Positions 23,236 through 34,813 are shown, numbered from the stretch's first letter. The stretch is DNA of 64,000 nucleotides from Periconia sp. R9002 (GCA_023627715.1 JAMAHW010000059.1:124001-188000); one strand, 5' to 3'. Notes: generated by a model not told the origin, from the letters alone. A program made the numbers and translations.

Positions 23236-24290
23236 CGCTATACAAAAATTCTGTTGCCATACGAAGATCCTGCAGCTATACATACTTATAGATTATGGAA
23301 GATTCTGCTGCCACCTAAGATTCTGCAGCCACCTAGGATCCTGCTACCATACAAGATCATTAATCCTGCAGCCACACAAGATCCTGCTGCCATCAATACA
23401 AAAATCCTGCTACCATACAAATCCCTACTGCTATAAAAGGTCCTATTACTATATAAAGTCCTGCTACCGCACAAAATGCTGCTACCATACAAAATGCTGC
23501 TACCATACAAAATCATGCAATCATTAATACAAACACTCTGCTACCATACAAATATCCTGCTGCTATACAGACAACCTGCTGCCATACAAACAACCTGCTA
23601 CCATACAAATAACCTACTGCCATACAAACATCCTGCTGCCACATAAAAGAATCCCGCAGCTACACAAAACCCTACTGCCATACAGAAAAGCTGCTGCCAT
23701 ACAGAAATGCTGCTACCATACAAAAACGCCCCCCATGAATTGTTGTCATCCAATTCAAGACACCAATTCTGGTCCCTAGGTATCAAAGGAAGCCTATATT
23801 AGACAATTATTTGTTTGTTAAAGTCCCTTAAACCAAGACAAAAATGCTGCTGCGGCTATATGAAATGGTGCAGACACATACTAATGCTGCTGCCATACAA
23901 AAATGCTGCACCCATGCTCTTATACTGCAGCCATATGAAATTGCTGCTACCATACTCTCATACTGTAGCTATATAAAAATGCTGGAGCTATACTGTTACA
24001 CTGCCGGTATGCGAAAATGCTGCTGCCATATAAAAATGCTGTAGCCGTACTCTGATCTTGCAGCCATACTCTCATCCTGCAGTCATACTTATCCTGCAGC
24101 CGTACTCTTGCAGCCATATTCTTGCAGCCATACTATTATCCTGCAACCCTACAAAAACCCTGCAGCCATACAAAAACCTTGTACATCCTGCAGCGAGTCA
24201 AAAACCTGTAGCGATACCAAAAAAGCTGTAACCGTACTAAAATCCTGCCACCATGCAAAATCCTGCTGCCATTGATACAAACACCCTCTA
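23236..24290. repeat. Degenerate 18-bp minisatellite (large array)
   Basis: Tandem units of about 18 bp with consensus AAAATCCTGCTGCCATAC, roughly 50 copies in two blocks (about 23236-23735 and 23840-24290) around a non-repeat interruption. Some neighbours are identical (near 23475-23510), most differ at several sites. Because 18 is a multiple of three, short frames encode repeated hexapeptides (ILLPYK on +, LYGSS-like on -), but stops break them everywhere and I do not call a gene. Confidence 0.88.
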
Positions 24291-24491
24291 CGCAAATGTG
24301 ACTCAGACGTCTTAGCGTCATGGCTCGGCTGTCCGCTCGTCGAAAGAGGATATATGGGTCAAGCTGAGAGAAGACATTGGTGCTGACGACTCCAAGACGA
24401 AGGGATCGTCGTGGGAGAAACACGACTGTTCCACACACCTTCTGAGATAAGACTCAACGTCCGGTGATCCCGTCGCTCGAACCTCTGCAGA

Positions 24492-24537
24492 ATGATAAAT
24501 AGCGAAGCGGACGAAGTTCAGTCCGCCATATCAGAGT
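24492..24537 (+). pseudogene. Truncated 5' end of Zn2Cys6 regulator (duplicate)
   Basis: ATG at 24492 followed by codons reading INSEADEVQSAISES, nearly identical to residues 2-16 of the intact regulator starting at 26894 (MNSEADEVQSAISEP). Homology then ends and the frame runs into unrelated sequence, so no DNA-binding domain is present. It marks the right edge of the duplicated segment. Confidence 0.7.
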
Positions 24538-25204
24538 CCCTTAATGTACTGTGCGCTCATGTGATAGCTCTTGCGGAAGTCGCACTGGTTACCCCATTAG
24601 TAATTGATCTGGTGGCATTGATTTGAAAGAGCAGCCTCTTATCGTCCGCAACATTCAAAACCATTTAGTCTCTTCTCCTCGTCTTCATCCCTTGTTCTCT
24701 TAACCTCCCAAACCTCCAGTTCTATACATTAGACAATTTTTTCGCTACCAGTCATTATTTACACTCGTACCCACACTCATCGTCCGACATCATGATCAGA
24801 CGTCTACAGAATTCCCCGAACGGTGGTTGAGAAGGCAAATAAACGGTCCAATACAAGATCATTTGTCTGTCATATCTGGACGGGAGTCGTGTCATCTTTT
24901 TCTACGGTACAAATTCTACCCTATTTAATTTACCTGACTAATTGTGTTGAACTCCAGATACAGAGTCGTTTGTTATCGAGACACCACGTGGCGTGGCGTA
25001 TTGAGACACTGATCATGTATTGTAACTACCCTAGTTACACACAACTAGGTTTTGCGGTGGGCAAGACTGTTATGGAGATGGAGACGAGGAGACTCTCGAA
25101 CGGACACCACGGATGGCGATGCCGGTGAAAGTCGAGCGGGATAAATGGATTGGATGGAAAGGAATATGATCAATCACTTGGTATTGTTCAGCGACTTAGG
25201 AAAA
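24538..25204. other. Sequence between the duplicated copies, possible gene relic
   Basis: A pyrimidine-rich promoter-like stretch (24660-24780) precedes an ATG at 24792 whose frame stops after 12 codons. A well-formed intron (about 24906-24957, GTACAA..CTGAC..CCAG) and a short open frame to 25128 follow. This may be the 5' part of a decayed gene; family not recognised. Confidence 0.3.
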
Positions 25205-25329
25205 GTATGTTTGGATTTCTTCTTGGGTCGATACCGCAAATGACGTGGATCAGTTGTTTGCGATGATATAATAAAATGCTTATTCCTAACTCGGTTCTAT
25301 AATTCCTCACTTGACCTCAAGTAGATTTT

Positions 25330-26105
25330 TCATAATGGTAGGTACACACTCATCTCAAAACCATCTGTAAACGGGAGGGTGAGATTCTGAAAGTTGTTTT
25401 CTGGCGCTCGCAAGTATTCCAAGAGATCCTTGTAGCCTGCTGCACCAGATATGACATTGTCTGTCAACACTACAGCACCGTACTTCAATCGAGGTTGGAT
25501 TGTTTTGAGTGTTGGGAGAGCGAGCGCCGACCAAACTGAGATATACACGTTAGGCATCCATCGTTATGTGAGATTGTGAACTTACTATCCAGCAGGAGAA
25601 CATCCACTGCGGGTACATCTCGCTTCAGCGTTTCAAGCAAATTGCCCTCTCTCAAATCGATCTGTTTCTCTACCAGTTCACCACACTGCTTCCAGTAGTT
25701 CCTCGCTGCGGCAGCTTTTGAAGGCTCTTTTTCGGTAGCGATCACTTTGCCCTCTTTTCCGGTAGCGGCTGTCGTCTGCGCAACTGCGAGAGCAAGGTAG
25801 ATGGTACTAACGCCAAAGCTCGTCCCTGCCTCGACAACATGTGTGGCTCCCGTCGCGTTAATGAGCTGGTACACAAATCGGCACTTGTCCTCATCGAGAG
25901 CAATGAATTTGTCAACCATCAGCTCATCAAATGCATCGTCTGGATCGCGGTCGGGCGACTTGACTTTCAGATCGCGTCGGATGTCTGGGATTGCGACTTT
26001 GCCCGTCTTGGACATGGATGCTTCTTGCTCCAAGGAACGTTTGTGGAGCCGAGATAGTAGCTCAAGGATGTGCTGCGGACAATTGATTGGTGGGGACGAA
26101 GGCAT
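25330..26105 (-). CDS. Class I SAM-dependent O-methyltransferase
   Basis: Exons 25586-26105 and 25330-25535 flank a 50-bp intron (GTAAGT..CTAAC..CTCAG); 241 residues. The splice rebuilds VDVLLLDIWSALALP. The SAM-binding glycine motif is VVEAGTSFGVSTIYLA (residues 90-105); the acidic residue after the next strand is in KVIATEKE, and an Asp/aromatic pair follows at LLLDIW. Size and layout fit small bacterial/fungal O-methyltransferases of the catechol or caffeoyl-CoA type. The substrate cannot be told. It is transcribed divergently from a Zn2Cys6 regulator 788 bp away, an arrangement common in secondary-metabolite or detoxification pairs, so regulator control is plausible. No polyketide or peptide synthase is in the window. 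Confidence 0.88.
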
Positions 26106-26893
26106 AGTTGCTTTTTTTATAGGAGCAAAGAAAGGTGACGAGGCTTAGTAGGATGGTTTTAGAGGATCGCTGATGCCGTGGGCGTCGAATACTTGTAAGC
26201 GGAAATAATGTGTTTGCTTTAAGGTGAATGCGATGCGACTCCGCAGAGCTGCTGCTATTCATTACGTACCAAGGTGGGTATCTATATATTTCTTGGATTA
26301 TCGTTGGCTTCATGTCGGAATGCCGATGCAACCTCGGAATACCGACAAGCCGAGCTTGCCTGTTGGTTATGCAACAACATCTCTTAATTCATTGCTGTCT
26401 TCGGCGTTTAACGTCAAAATTTTCACCATATCCGTGTCCTGTGTCTTGCACATGTGCTGCCACACAAAGATCCTGCTACTATACAAGATCCTGCTATCAT
26501 TGATACAAACATCCTGCTGCGATTAATACAAACATCCTGCTGCCATACAAATTTCTGCTACTATACAAATTTCCGCTACTATACAAAATTCTGCTACTAT
26601 ACGAAATCCTGCTGCCATCGATACAAACCCCTTTTGCGGAAACGTGACTCAGACGTCTTCAGCCTGATGACTCAGCTCTCCGCTCGTCGAAAAAAAAAAT
26701 TAGTGCTGACGACTCACGTCGGTTCCACACACCCTCTCAGACAAGACTCAACGTCCGTATGAGATTTAGATAGTTTATAGCACCATAGTACTAAGGGCTA
26801 TCTCTACCCATACGAAAAGGAGGATTATATATTGAACACATAAAAACGGAAAACAAAAAGGACAGCACGTGAGCGTCAACGTCCGTATGCAGA
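26106..26893. promoter_or_regulatory. Bidirectional promoter of O-methyltransferase and regulator, with short 18-bp array
   Basis: 788 bp between divergent ATGs. The array occupies about 26455-26640 (around ten degenerate 18-bp units). Between array and regulator lie GTGACTCAGACGTC, GACGACTCACG and AGACTCAACGTC; repeated GACTCA resembles AP-1/Gcn4-type (bZIP) sites, seen also in the relic copy. Confidence 0.5.
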
Positions 26894-29367
26894 ATGATGA
26901 ATAGCGAAGCGGACGAAGTTCAGTCCGCTATATCAGAGCCTCAAGCACAACAGCCAAGCTCAATCCCTCACAGAGCTTGTGAGGCATGTAAAAGGTAGTC
27001 TATCAAAAAAACTTCCAACTGCTTTTAAGCTAACACAAGTCAGGAGAAAAACAAAATGTGGGGTTTACTCATCCCGTAACTCGTGGCGGGTTTCCGATTT
27101 CTTTCCGCCTTCTATTTGTCTTCTGGACCTGACTGTAGACAGGCGATATGGTAAGACCGAAATGCTCCCTGTGTGCGCGTGTGAAAGGAGACTGTATCTA
27201 TCCATCTAAACGGAAATCTCCAACTTTCAAGCAAAGAGTTGGCAAGGGCCCATGGGGCCGAGAGAATGAGAAGTTGCGAAGCGATCAAATCGGTAAGTTT
27301 GCCAAACTAATGTGGGAAACCGTGCTGAAAACAGTTAAAAGACAGATTATTAGAGATTGTGAATCAAATGGGCAACAGAGCCAGGGGTGTAGAGAATTTG
27401 CAATCGCCATCGCTGCCTGCACCATCTGCAACACAGCAGCAATCCTATACGACGACAACGGCCGGATTAACACCCCCTGCGCCGGCATCTGGCGAAAATT
27501 TAGAGGCGTTTGAACAAGCTTGTGTGTTGCACGTATTGAATAATCCATCTCAAACATTCGCCTACGCCGATGAAATGCTCGTGAACACGGGTTCGGAGGA
27601 TTTTGATGACGCATTGTCGAGTATGTCTTTTCAAGAGCCATGAAATCTATCCTGCTCACACAACAAAAGATGCATTCTATGCCCCAGGCTTCGAACCCCT
27701 ACAAATTCCACATATGGGTCTCGAACACCAGCTAGATTCGGCTAATGAGACAGCTTCATCTCTTCATTCAGAATGCAGTGCACGGAATGACTTGCAAGGA
27801 GATTTGTTAACGAGCAAAGAACTGCGTACCATATCGCTGTCCATCTCAATGCAACTTGCAGACGAGCTGTAAGTTTTCTTACGCTTGATGATCATAAATC
27901 CAGCTAATCTCATCAGCATTGGGCTGTACTTTGAAAAGATACATGGTTGGCTACCAATCTTACACCGCCCTCGAATCATGGCAAAATATCTCTCCAAAGA
28001 TAGCGATCAATCGCGATATCAAATCATGCCAGCCGAGGACGCGCTTGTGCTCAACGGAATGTTCTCCCTTGCGGCAAGATTCTCTACATCAGAGATACTT
28101 GGGGAGATTGTATTAGAAGAACGTGGTAAGAAGTTTGCTGCCGAGGCTCTGGCAATCATCCAGAGCTACCTTTATGGGACTCTGAACAAGTCATCTTCTC
28201 TCAAGGTCGTGCAGGGTCTCGTTCTTGTTAGTAACTACTGGATGCTCAATGGTCCGGAGGGTATGGCATGGTTTCTCACTGGCAACGCTTGCCGAATGGC
28301 TCAAGTATTAAACCTCTATTCAGTGGATCGCGATATCTTAACTGGAAGTGGAGCCGGTGTTGAGCTTTCTGCTTCTGAATGGGCCCATCAGGAAGAGCGG
28401 CGGAGGACGTGGTGGGAAATTGTTCGCCTCGACATCTTTGCATCTGTTACCACACAACGACCCTTCAACGTAGACTACGACAGCATGCACGTTCTTCTTC
28501 CGGTTTCAGACGGGAACTGGTTTGACGAACAGCCCCTTTCATCCTCGTTTCTTAATGTGGACCCGAATACCACATGGAAGTCCTTAGCAGGGTCTGAAAA
28601 TCATAGCCCGTACGCTTACTTCTTAGTGGCTTTGTGGCTGATGAGTTCTGCATACAAAATGAGTCAGAAGACAGATCTACCACCAGAGTGCTTGGAAGAT
28701 ATGGATGCTTGCTTGACTTGCTTTGAGATGAGTCTCCCTGAAAGATTCAGTTTAGAAGGCGGCAACTTCTGTTTTGTATCTGCGGATCTCGCACATGAGC
28801 AGAACTGGATGCTTGCTACCCATCTTATCATCCAGAATGCCAGAGCTTTTCTCATTCATCTAGACACTCGAATTCCTAGAGATTCAGCGGACCAATTTGG
28901 GCTCGATTTCATGTGGTCGCCTGAGAAGGCCGATGATTTGGCATTGCGACGGAGCCGGCCACTACTTGCCAAAATTATGCGAATCTTACGACAATGGTCC
29001 CCAGACCATATACCGCTAGCATCCCCATTGCTATTTTGCGCACTTCTTGGGCCATTCAACTACATTATGCGATGCATCAAGACTGTCACACAGAATCAGG
29101 CCCGAATAACCCTTATGCGCGATTTGGTCAAGCTGGCAATCCGCCGAGTTGCCCGATACTGGCACATAGGAAATCTCGTTCTCGGTAAGCAATTTTTGTG
29201 AATTTTGAAGGTCTTCTACGACTAACGCAGTTACTGCCCGAATGCTAGAGATGTTTCGTATTCAGAACGAAAATGAAGATGCACGCGTTGAGGGAACTCC
29301 TATTTCCCTGGAACTGCGTGAACGTTTCGCTTTTATGCTTCCAGAAAGAGCGCGGCAGCGTCAATGA
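26894..29367 (+). CDS. Zn2Cys6 fungal transcription factor
   Basis: Seven exons are proposed: 26894-26994, 27044-27062, 27139-27292, 27354-27620, 27670-27868, 27917-29184, 29231-29367, together 714 residues. The zinc cluster is split by two introns: RACEACKRRKTKCG joins to MVRPKCSLCARVKGDC, giving C-x2-C-x6-C-x9-C-x2-C-x6-C. The middle region (GLYFEKIHGWLPILHRPR, then the RRRTWWEIVRLDIFAS block and TQRPFNVDY) is the fungal-specific transcription factor domain. The first ATG (26894) lies inside the duplicated segment. It is likely nuclear and a regulator of the divergent O-methyltransferase. The exon 2/3 boundary is uncertain by a few residues; the later junctions all restore frame cleanly. 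Confidence 0.82.
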
Positions 29368-30523
29368 CCGGGTTCATTCCGTTATTGGTAATTTTTCATC
29401 TAGGTTATCGAAAATGTGAGGGCCCATTTGCTCTATGAGGGTACCATACTTATTCAAAATATATATTCTTAAAGGTCGTAGTCGGCCGTTGTGATTTCTT
29501 GTGGCTTCAAGAAAGTTTCAAGAGTGCGACGAGTGCTACGCAGCATTATATGTTCGTGAGCTATACCGCGATTTCCGTTTCTGTGAATTTCCCTCTGAAC
29601 TATCATCCCAGTAACATAAATCCCCACGCTCGGCATCTGTGGTGTGAATTCGTAAGCGGAAGTTCTTCGTTTTTAATTTTAGAGTAAACTTAGTATCGAT
29701 ATGGTAATCGGCAACTATTGCGCATCCATTTCTGCTTCAAAAACTCTTAATCATAGCCCAGAGCGCTTGGAAAGATCCAACAGAAAGGGGTGTTCAGTAC
29801 CCATACTCAGGTCGCCCTCATCTAGTCATGTGCATTCAGCGTATGTCTTGTAAACAGGAGGCCATCTATGTCGATCCCCATTATCATAAAACTACATTCG
29901 AGCGGGGTTCACTCTAACATGCATAAAAATATAGCGCCTTAGATTGGAAAACGTGATAGAGAGTGTGTTTCAGCATTGAGAGAAGGGATTGTAGTCTGAG
30001 AAAATCGGAAATTCTAAGAACCAACTTTTAAGCAAGCATGTACCCTTTACAGTCCCCATCTCCACCAAAAATCAATATCTAAAGGAGTTGTGATGTTGCC
30101 GACAAAGGGGAAAGGGGCAGGACGGGACTCCGACTCATTGGAGTGCCGATATGCCGACTTACTAAGTGTCTTAGGTGCGCCGAAGCTCTGGGCCACCGCC
30201 ATGGCTGAAATTCCTCGAGGAAAGCGTCGTTCCGCTCCTCCCGCCGTGATCTACCGGCCATGGGCGGGACTCCGAACAAGCCCGTAATGAGCATAACAAT
30301 ATTGGCATCGTGAGAAGACAAATGTCGCCTATAATCAACGGAGTTAGGCCACCGAACCGCATTAAAGCCGATTTGCTTGAAGTAGCTCAAGGGGGCGAAA
30401 TATCACACTGGAACGTTGTGAATTCATATAATAACTCTGTGACAAACGTGTTTCCCACATCAAATCATCCCTTCAACAATCCAGATACTTTCTAAGATAG
30501 CCACATCAACTTCCACTCACAAT
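29368..30523. other. Intergenic, SDR upstream region
   Basis: 1.15 kb with no supported gene. A GC-rich island at 30100-30290 contrasts with AT-rich flanks. A 103-codon minus-strand frame there (30079-30390) lacks recognisable features. Confidence 0.45.
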
Positions 30524-31495
30524 ATGCCTACCAAGTATGCTATAGAAGCACACCCAACAGCCCTCGAGATTGTCAAAGATGAGAACTTGGAGGACAAACT
30601 CAAAGGGGTGATGGTCCTTCTCACCGGCGCAGCCTCAGGTATTGGGGTCGAGACTGCCAAGGCCCTCGCTGTGACTGGAGCAACAGTATACTGCGCAGCA
30701 AGGGATATTGCCAAAGCCAAAGAATCCCTCGCTCATATCGAAGGCCATATCGAGTTATTGGAACTGGATCTATCGTCCCTCTCAAGCGTCAGCAAAGCTG
30801 CCGACGAATTCCTTCAGCGAAGCGGCGGCAAGCTCAACATTCTGATCAATAACGCCGGTGTTATGGCGATACAGAAGCAGACATTGTCTGTAGATGGTTT
30901 CGAAATGCAATTTGCGACGAACCATCTGGGCCACTTCCTCCTCTTTCAAAAGCTTAAGCACGCGCTGAAGTCATCCTCTACCCTAGCACTCCATTCTCGG
31001 GTCGTCATCGTCGCTTCCGCTGGACACAACTTCTCGCCCGTTCACTTCGACAACTACAACCTCGACGGCGGCGAGTATGATCCTTGGAAAGCCTATGGCC
31101 AGTCCAAGACGGCTAATATCTACATGTCGAACTACATTGAACGAAAATACGGTTCCGAAGGGCTTCATAGCCTCGCGCTGCATCCTGGCAATATTTGGAC
31201 TCCCCTACAAAGACATCTCAGTCAGGAGGCGATCGATGGTTTCAAACAAGATGAGGCGGTGCAGGCGAAGGTTAAGACGGCGGAACAAGGAGCCGCAACG
31301 ACGGTTTTGGCTGCTATTGGCAAGGACTTTGAAGGCATTGGAGGCAAATATCTCGAAGATTGTGGGGAATCTGGCCCGTTGAAAGACGGTGGGAATTGTA
31401 TTGTTGATCCTGGATATGCTAGCTGGGCGTTCCATCCTGAGAATGAGGATCGGCTGTGGAAAGATTCGTGCAAAATGGTAGGAGTTGATGCTTAG
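30524..31495 (+). CDS. Short-chain dehydrogenase/reductase (retinol dehydrogenase-like)
   Basis: A single exon of 323 residues. Classical SDR layout: cofactor motif TGAASGIG (34-41), INNAG (108-112), catalytic Ser165 in VASAGH, and YGQSK with Tyr191 and Lys195. The Arg after the second strand (AARD, residue 60) suggests NADP(H). After the active site, LALHPGNIWTPL is the usual PG motif. It resembles WW-domain oxidoreductase/retinol dehydrogenase-like fungal SDRs; the substrate is not predictable. No signal peptide. It lies alone between the regulator gene and the glycosidase and is probably not co-transcribed with either. Confidence 0.92.
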   Translation: MPTKYAIEAHPTALEIVKDENLEDKLKGVMVLLTGAASGIGVETAKALAVTGATVYCAARDIAKAKESLAHIEGHIELLELDLSSLSSVSKAADEFLQRSGGKLNILINNAGVMAIQKQTLSVDGFEMQFATNHLGHFLLFQKLKHALKSSSTLALHSRVVIVASAGHNFSPVHFDNYNLDGGEYDPWKAYGQSKTANIYMSNYIERKYGSEGLHSLALHPGNIWTPLQRHLSQEAIDGFKQDEAVQAKVKTAEQGAATTVLAAIGKDFEGIGGKYLEDCGESGPLKDGGNCIVDPGYASWAFHPENEDRLWKDSCKMVGVDA

Positions 31496-31849
31496 TGCAG
31501 CTGAGGCTATCAACTACTATCATATTATCTGACAAATTGAGGTCGTAGGTTAGGACTAGCGTTGGGTATTGTAGGACTGCCTAGTGAAAATGTACTCAGG
31601 AAGCGAAAGACACTCCATAAAACCAGGCATTGATAATGTGACAAGTCCATGAGTTGATTTCCAAACGATTGAATGTGACACCGCTTCACTCCAAATTTCT
31701 GCGCTGATATCACGGCGATCAACTTCAGCGTTGACAGCTCAAGTTACGTTACTGAACGGCCAACATAGCCCTTTCTCGCACTACAGTGCTCAACTGAGAT
31801 TTTGTGTGCGTCCGGTTCGGCGTCTCGGCTACTGAACGATGGCCGTTGA

Positions 31850-32035
31850 TCATATTTCCCGCTTCACGAGTTTCAATGCTTCTGGCAAGTGTTGGCTCGA
31901 GACGATGTGGTAGTGGTCCTTGGAATCTGTGTCAGTCGAAAGAGCACGAAATGGTTGATCTTATTCACATGTAGGTGGCAGAGCAAAGGCAGCTGCACAC
32001 AACGTAGCAATGATTATAGCAATAGCAATGCGCAT
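31850..32035 (-). CDS. Small secreted peptide, 47 aa (predicted by splicing)
   Basis: Exons 31969-32035 and 31850-31926 with a 42-bp intron (GTGAAT..CTGACACAG). The first exon encodes a clean signal peptide, MRIAIAIIIATLCAAAFA, with a typical A-x-A cleavage site. The second gives a short polar tail beginning YSKDHYHIV and ending KLVKREI. The mature part has about 29 residues, no cysteine, and a dibasic KR three residues from the end, which could be a Kex2 site. Without splicing the frame stops after 24 codons, so the gene depends on the intron being real. It lies next to the GH27-like gene on the same strand, about 140 bp beyond its stop. Not recognised as a known family. Confidence 0.42.
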
Positions 32036-32172
32036 GATGAAGGTGACTGATTTTGTTGTTGTAGACTAACTTGCCGGCTGTGCTTGGAAGTCAAAGATGC
32101 GAAGTAATGCAAAGCAAGAAACAAAGCAGCAATAAAGATAGATTTTGCCTGAGCTAGCACCCTCAGATATAT

Positions 32173-33659
32173 TTAAGATGGTGTTAGCATTAGAAGCACA
32201 CTCTCTCCAGGGCCAAGAGTAGAGCTAACTTGGCTTGTGGACACGCCTAAGCTAGCCCCAGTCCACACGTTCTGAACAGTGTAGCTACCGCTGATTCCAA
32301 GATCACTCCACGTTGCCTTCACCAACTGAGAGCCTGCTAAGTTTGTTCCAAACCCGCCCTGTCCCAAATCAGGACCATAATTAGCCAGAACCACGACAGC
32401 ATTACCAGATGAATCAGGCCCTGCAATCCATGCTTGTAGCTGCTTCGATGCATTCTGACCGGTGCCAGGGTTGCGCGGTTGCATAGGATACTTTGCAGTG
32501 AACTGTGCAATGTCCATAGCGGCGCTACTAGTAAGAAGCTGCACACCCAAAGAGTCAAATTTCGTCATGTCCGATCCCGTTATGAGATTTGCCGCAGCAC
32601 CTATCCAGTGCGTAGCAACAGTCGTCCTCATAGCGTCCGAAAGACCAGTTACTGTCCCCACATTACCAATATACATATTGTCCATGTCCGGATATATAGT
32701 CGTGATCGGGTTGCTGCTTGCGGCCACAATACGGGTGATAAAGTCACGGTAGTTTTCGATGGCTCGCTGAATGGTGGCCCATGCAACAAATGTCCTTGAA
32801 TCTCTGTTGTTTATGTCCTGGTCGGTTCGTTGAGAGTCTGCATTGCTGGACCAGATCTTTTGATAGGATTCGCTCCGATCGAGTTTCCATGATATGTCGA
32901 GCCTGATCGAGCGGCCAGAGGCTGTAATTGCCTTGTGATACGCAATGACCTCTGCTGAAGTGTCTGGGGATAGGTTCCCATTGTTTGAAGGTGAGCCTGG
33001 GGTGACGTAGTCAAATTTAATCAAATCGACGCCCCTAATGATCATAAGTCTGAGGCATCACTCGGAGTCTGGTTGACGTACCACGAGGCAAAAAGCGCAA
33101 CAACTTCATTGTGCCATTGTTGCGATCCATCCTTGGAAAAGTCGAAATCGCAACGGGCAAAACCATTGTTGTTTCCGTTCAGTGTAGCATTAATGGGGAT
33201 GTTTGTGCCGTAGATGATCTTATCGCGATCATTGCAGAAAGCTCCAGGTAGTACATAAACACCTAGCTTCAACCCTTGCGAATGTAAGGACGACGCTAAG
33301 GAGGGGATATCGAATTTGGTGGTATCGTACGTTATGCGACCATAGTCATCGCCGTGATCGCCGATGCTCCATCCAGAGTCCAAGGAGATGTAGTATTCGT
33401 GAGCGGTGAGTAAGCTTGCCGGTACAATCTGGGCAAGTGCATTTGCTTGTGCCTGCACGCCTTGCTGATCAAACTCAAAACTTGGGTTGATGTCTTTGTT
33501 CGCTTGGAGTCCAAACGAATTCCATCCCCGGGGGGGTTCGGTGAAACCATTTGGGGTGCGACCAGCCGAAAGTACTTTGAGTGGAGTTGCTTGTGCACAA
33601 GCTGTGCTACAGAAAAGGGATACCACAGCTAGAAGTTTGTCATACGTGAGGAATTCCAT
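32173..33659 (-). CDS. Secreted GH27-like glycoside hydrolase (putative alpha-galactosidase)
   Basis: Exons 33082-33659 and 32173-33034 with a 47-bp intron (GTACGT..CATTAG); 479 residues. The splice restores ASWGVDLIKFDYV, the GH27 nucleophile motif, with Asp201. An N-terminal signal peptide ends near TACAQA. RGWNSFGL (about 44-51) corresponds to the family's GWNSW substrate-loop motif, and RTDQDI and YPDMDNMYIGNVG match the acid/base region and the DPDM block. The C-terminal beta domain (from about 390) ends in GESVLLMLTPS. It likely releases terminal galactose or a related sugar from plant polysaccharide; the motif variants (F for W, FDY for YDN) mean specificity could differ from true alpha-galactosidases. 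Confidence 0.82.
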
Positions 33660-34813
33660 AATGCGTGTGAGCCTGAGGATTCCGTATTTTCCCTCTTCGT
33701 TCTCGGTTGTTTAGAATAGACGTTTCTTCTTATGTACCTATAAATCAGAGTCATTATATAAGCTTACACGGCCTACGCAGGCAATGCGGACTAGACACAG
33801 CATATTGCCATTACAAGCAAATGCAATATTAAATCCGAGACTTATTCCCGCAGAAACTATAGAACGGGCTACTTTGCTGATGCTGACGGCGTTAAACTAT
33901 AACTATTTCATTTATCATTGCTTCTTTAAAGCCTAGTTAGTACCCACTTTTTTTAAAGCACAACTTACGAGCTTCCACGTAAGGCAACGCATTAGTCCTT
34001 TCTTGCGCATTTCGCCTGTTTCGGAAACATCATCCCGTATAGTCTTAAAGTTTTTCTTGTGGGCACTACATCAGTAATCATCAGTAGCATGGAAGGATAA
34101 TTATTCACCATGCCGCTAATATTGCCCTTAGGTGCAATCCAGATCAGGTAACGTAATCAGATATTACGTGTGTCACAGCAGCAGCTACGTACAAAGTATC
34201 TCAAACATAGCAATATCTCATTTGATTACTATAACTGTTAGGTCATAAGGTGTATCCCGATAATTTTGCTCGCAAACTACTACTGCTACTCTTGCTGACA
34301 CCAAACTAATCCAGGTCGCGAGTAAGTCTTTTCGCCATCCATTGATATTTTTGATCAACTTGTGACACTTTTTTTTTACCTGTGTGTACTTCCAGTCGAT
34401 GACTTCTCTTGTTGATTTCTCATCCAGTGTTGATACTGTGAATAAGTTTATCAATCCTTTGCGAAGACACGCACACTTTCATAGGCTATTTTCCATTAGG
34501 TGTGCTCAGCTTCACGGACATAGGATGCGGAACTACACGGATCCGTAAACGGTACGGTTCATGTGTATAGTCAAAGAAAAGGGTAAAATGATGATCTTGA
34601 CATCACTCCGAGGATGCCGACAATACTCCAAGATTACTGGCGACAGTGGAGATACTGGCGTTAACGAAACATGCACGTTTACGTATGGAGCTCCATGTGA
34701 TGCAATCAAGGGGTCGTGAAGTCTAGATATAAATTCTCTGAGCCTTCTCTTCCTCTCCACCATTCACTAAAATCTCTACTAAATACACTGAAATACATCT
34801 TTTGAGTTCAACC
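33660..34813. other. Intergenic, AT-rich
   Basis: 1.15 kb between divergent secreted-protein genes. Nothing recognised except the TATA box listed separately. Confidence 0.5.
34728..34734 (+). promoter_or_regulatory. TATA box of the Cys-rich secreted protein gene
   Basis: TATAAAT about 80 bp ahead of ATG 34814, followed by a CT-rich leader; the spacing suits a fungal core promoter. Confidence 0.45.

Larger units (their letters stand above)
22830..24537. repeat. Segmental duplication, relic copy A
   Basis: This segment matches 25205-26945 in order: the 3' flank of the O-methyltransferase (GGTTCTATAATTCCTCA), remnants of its coding region, its upstream region (GCTGATGCCG..GTCGAATACTTG), an 18-bp tandem array, the regulator upstream region (TGTGACTCAGACGTCTT; CAAGACTCAACGTCCG / TAAGACTCAACGTCCG) and the first codons of the Zn2Cys6 regulator (AGCGAAGCGGACGAAGTTCA). 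Homology stops near 24537. Relative to copy B many changes are C-to-T or G-to-A. Confidence 0.8.
25205..26945. repeat. Segmental duplication, intact copy B
   Basis: Partner of 22830-24537, holding the complete O-methyltransferase, a short version of the 18-bp array and the start of the complete regulator gene. Confidence 0.8.

Noticed and set aside
23200..23436. Repeat protein with ILLPYK-type hexapeptides
   Set aside because: It follows from the 18-bp tandem unit being a multiple of three; stops and frame slips break it throughout and no start or regulatory context fits.
30079..30390. 103-codon minus-strand frame upstream of the SDR gene
   Set aside because: It lies in a GC-rich island where open frames arise by chance; no motif or homology recognised.
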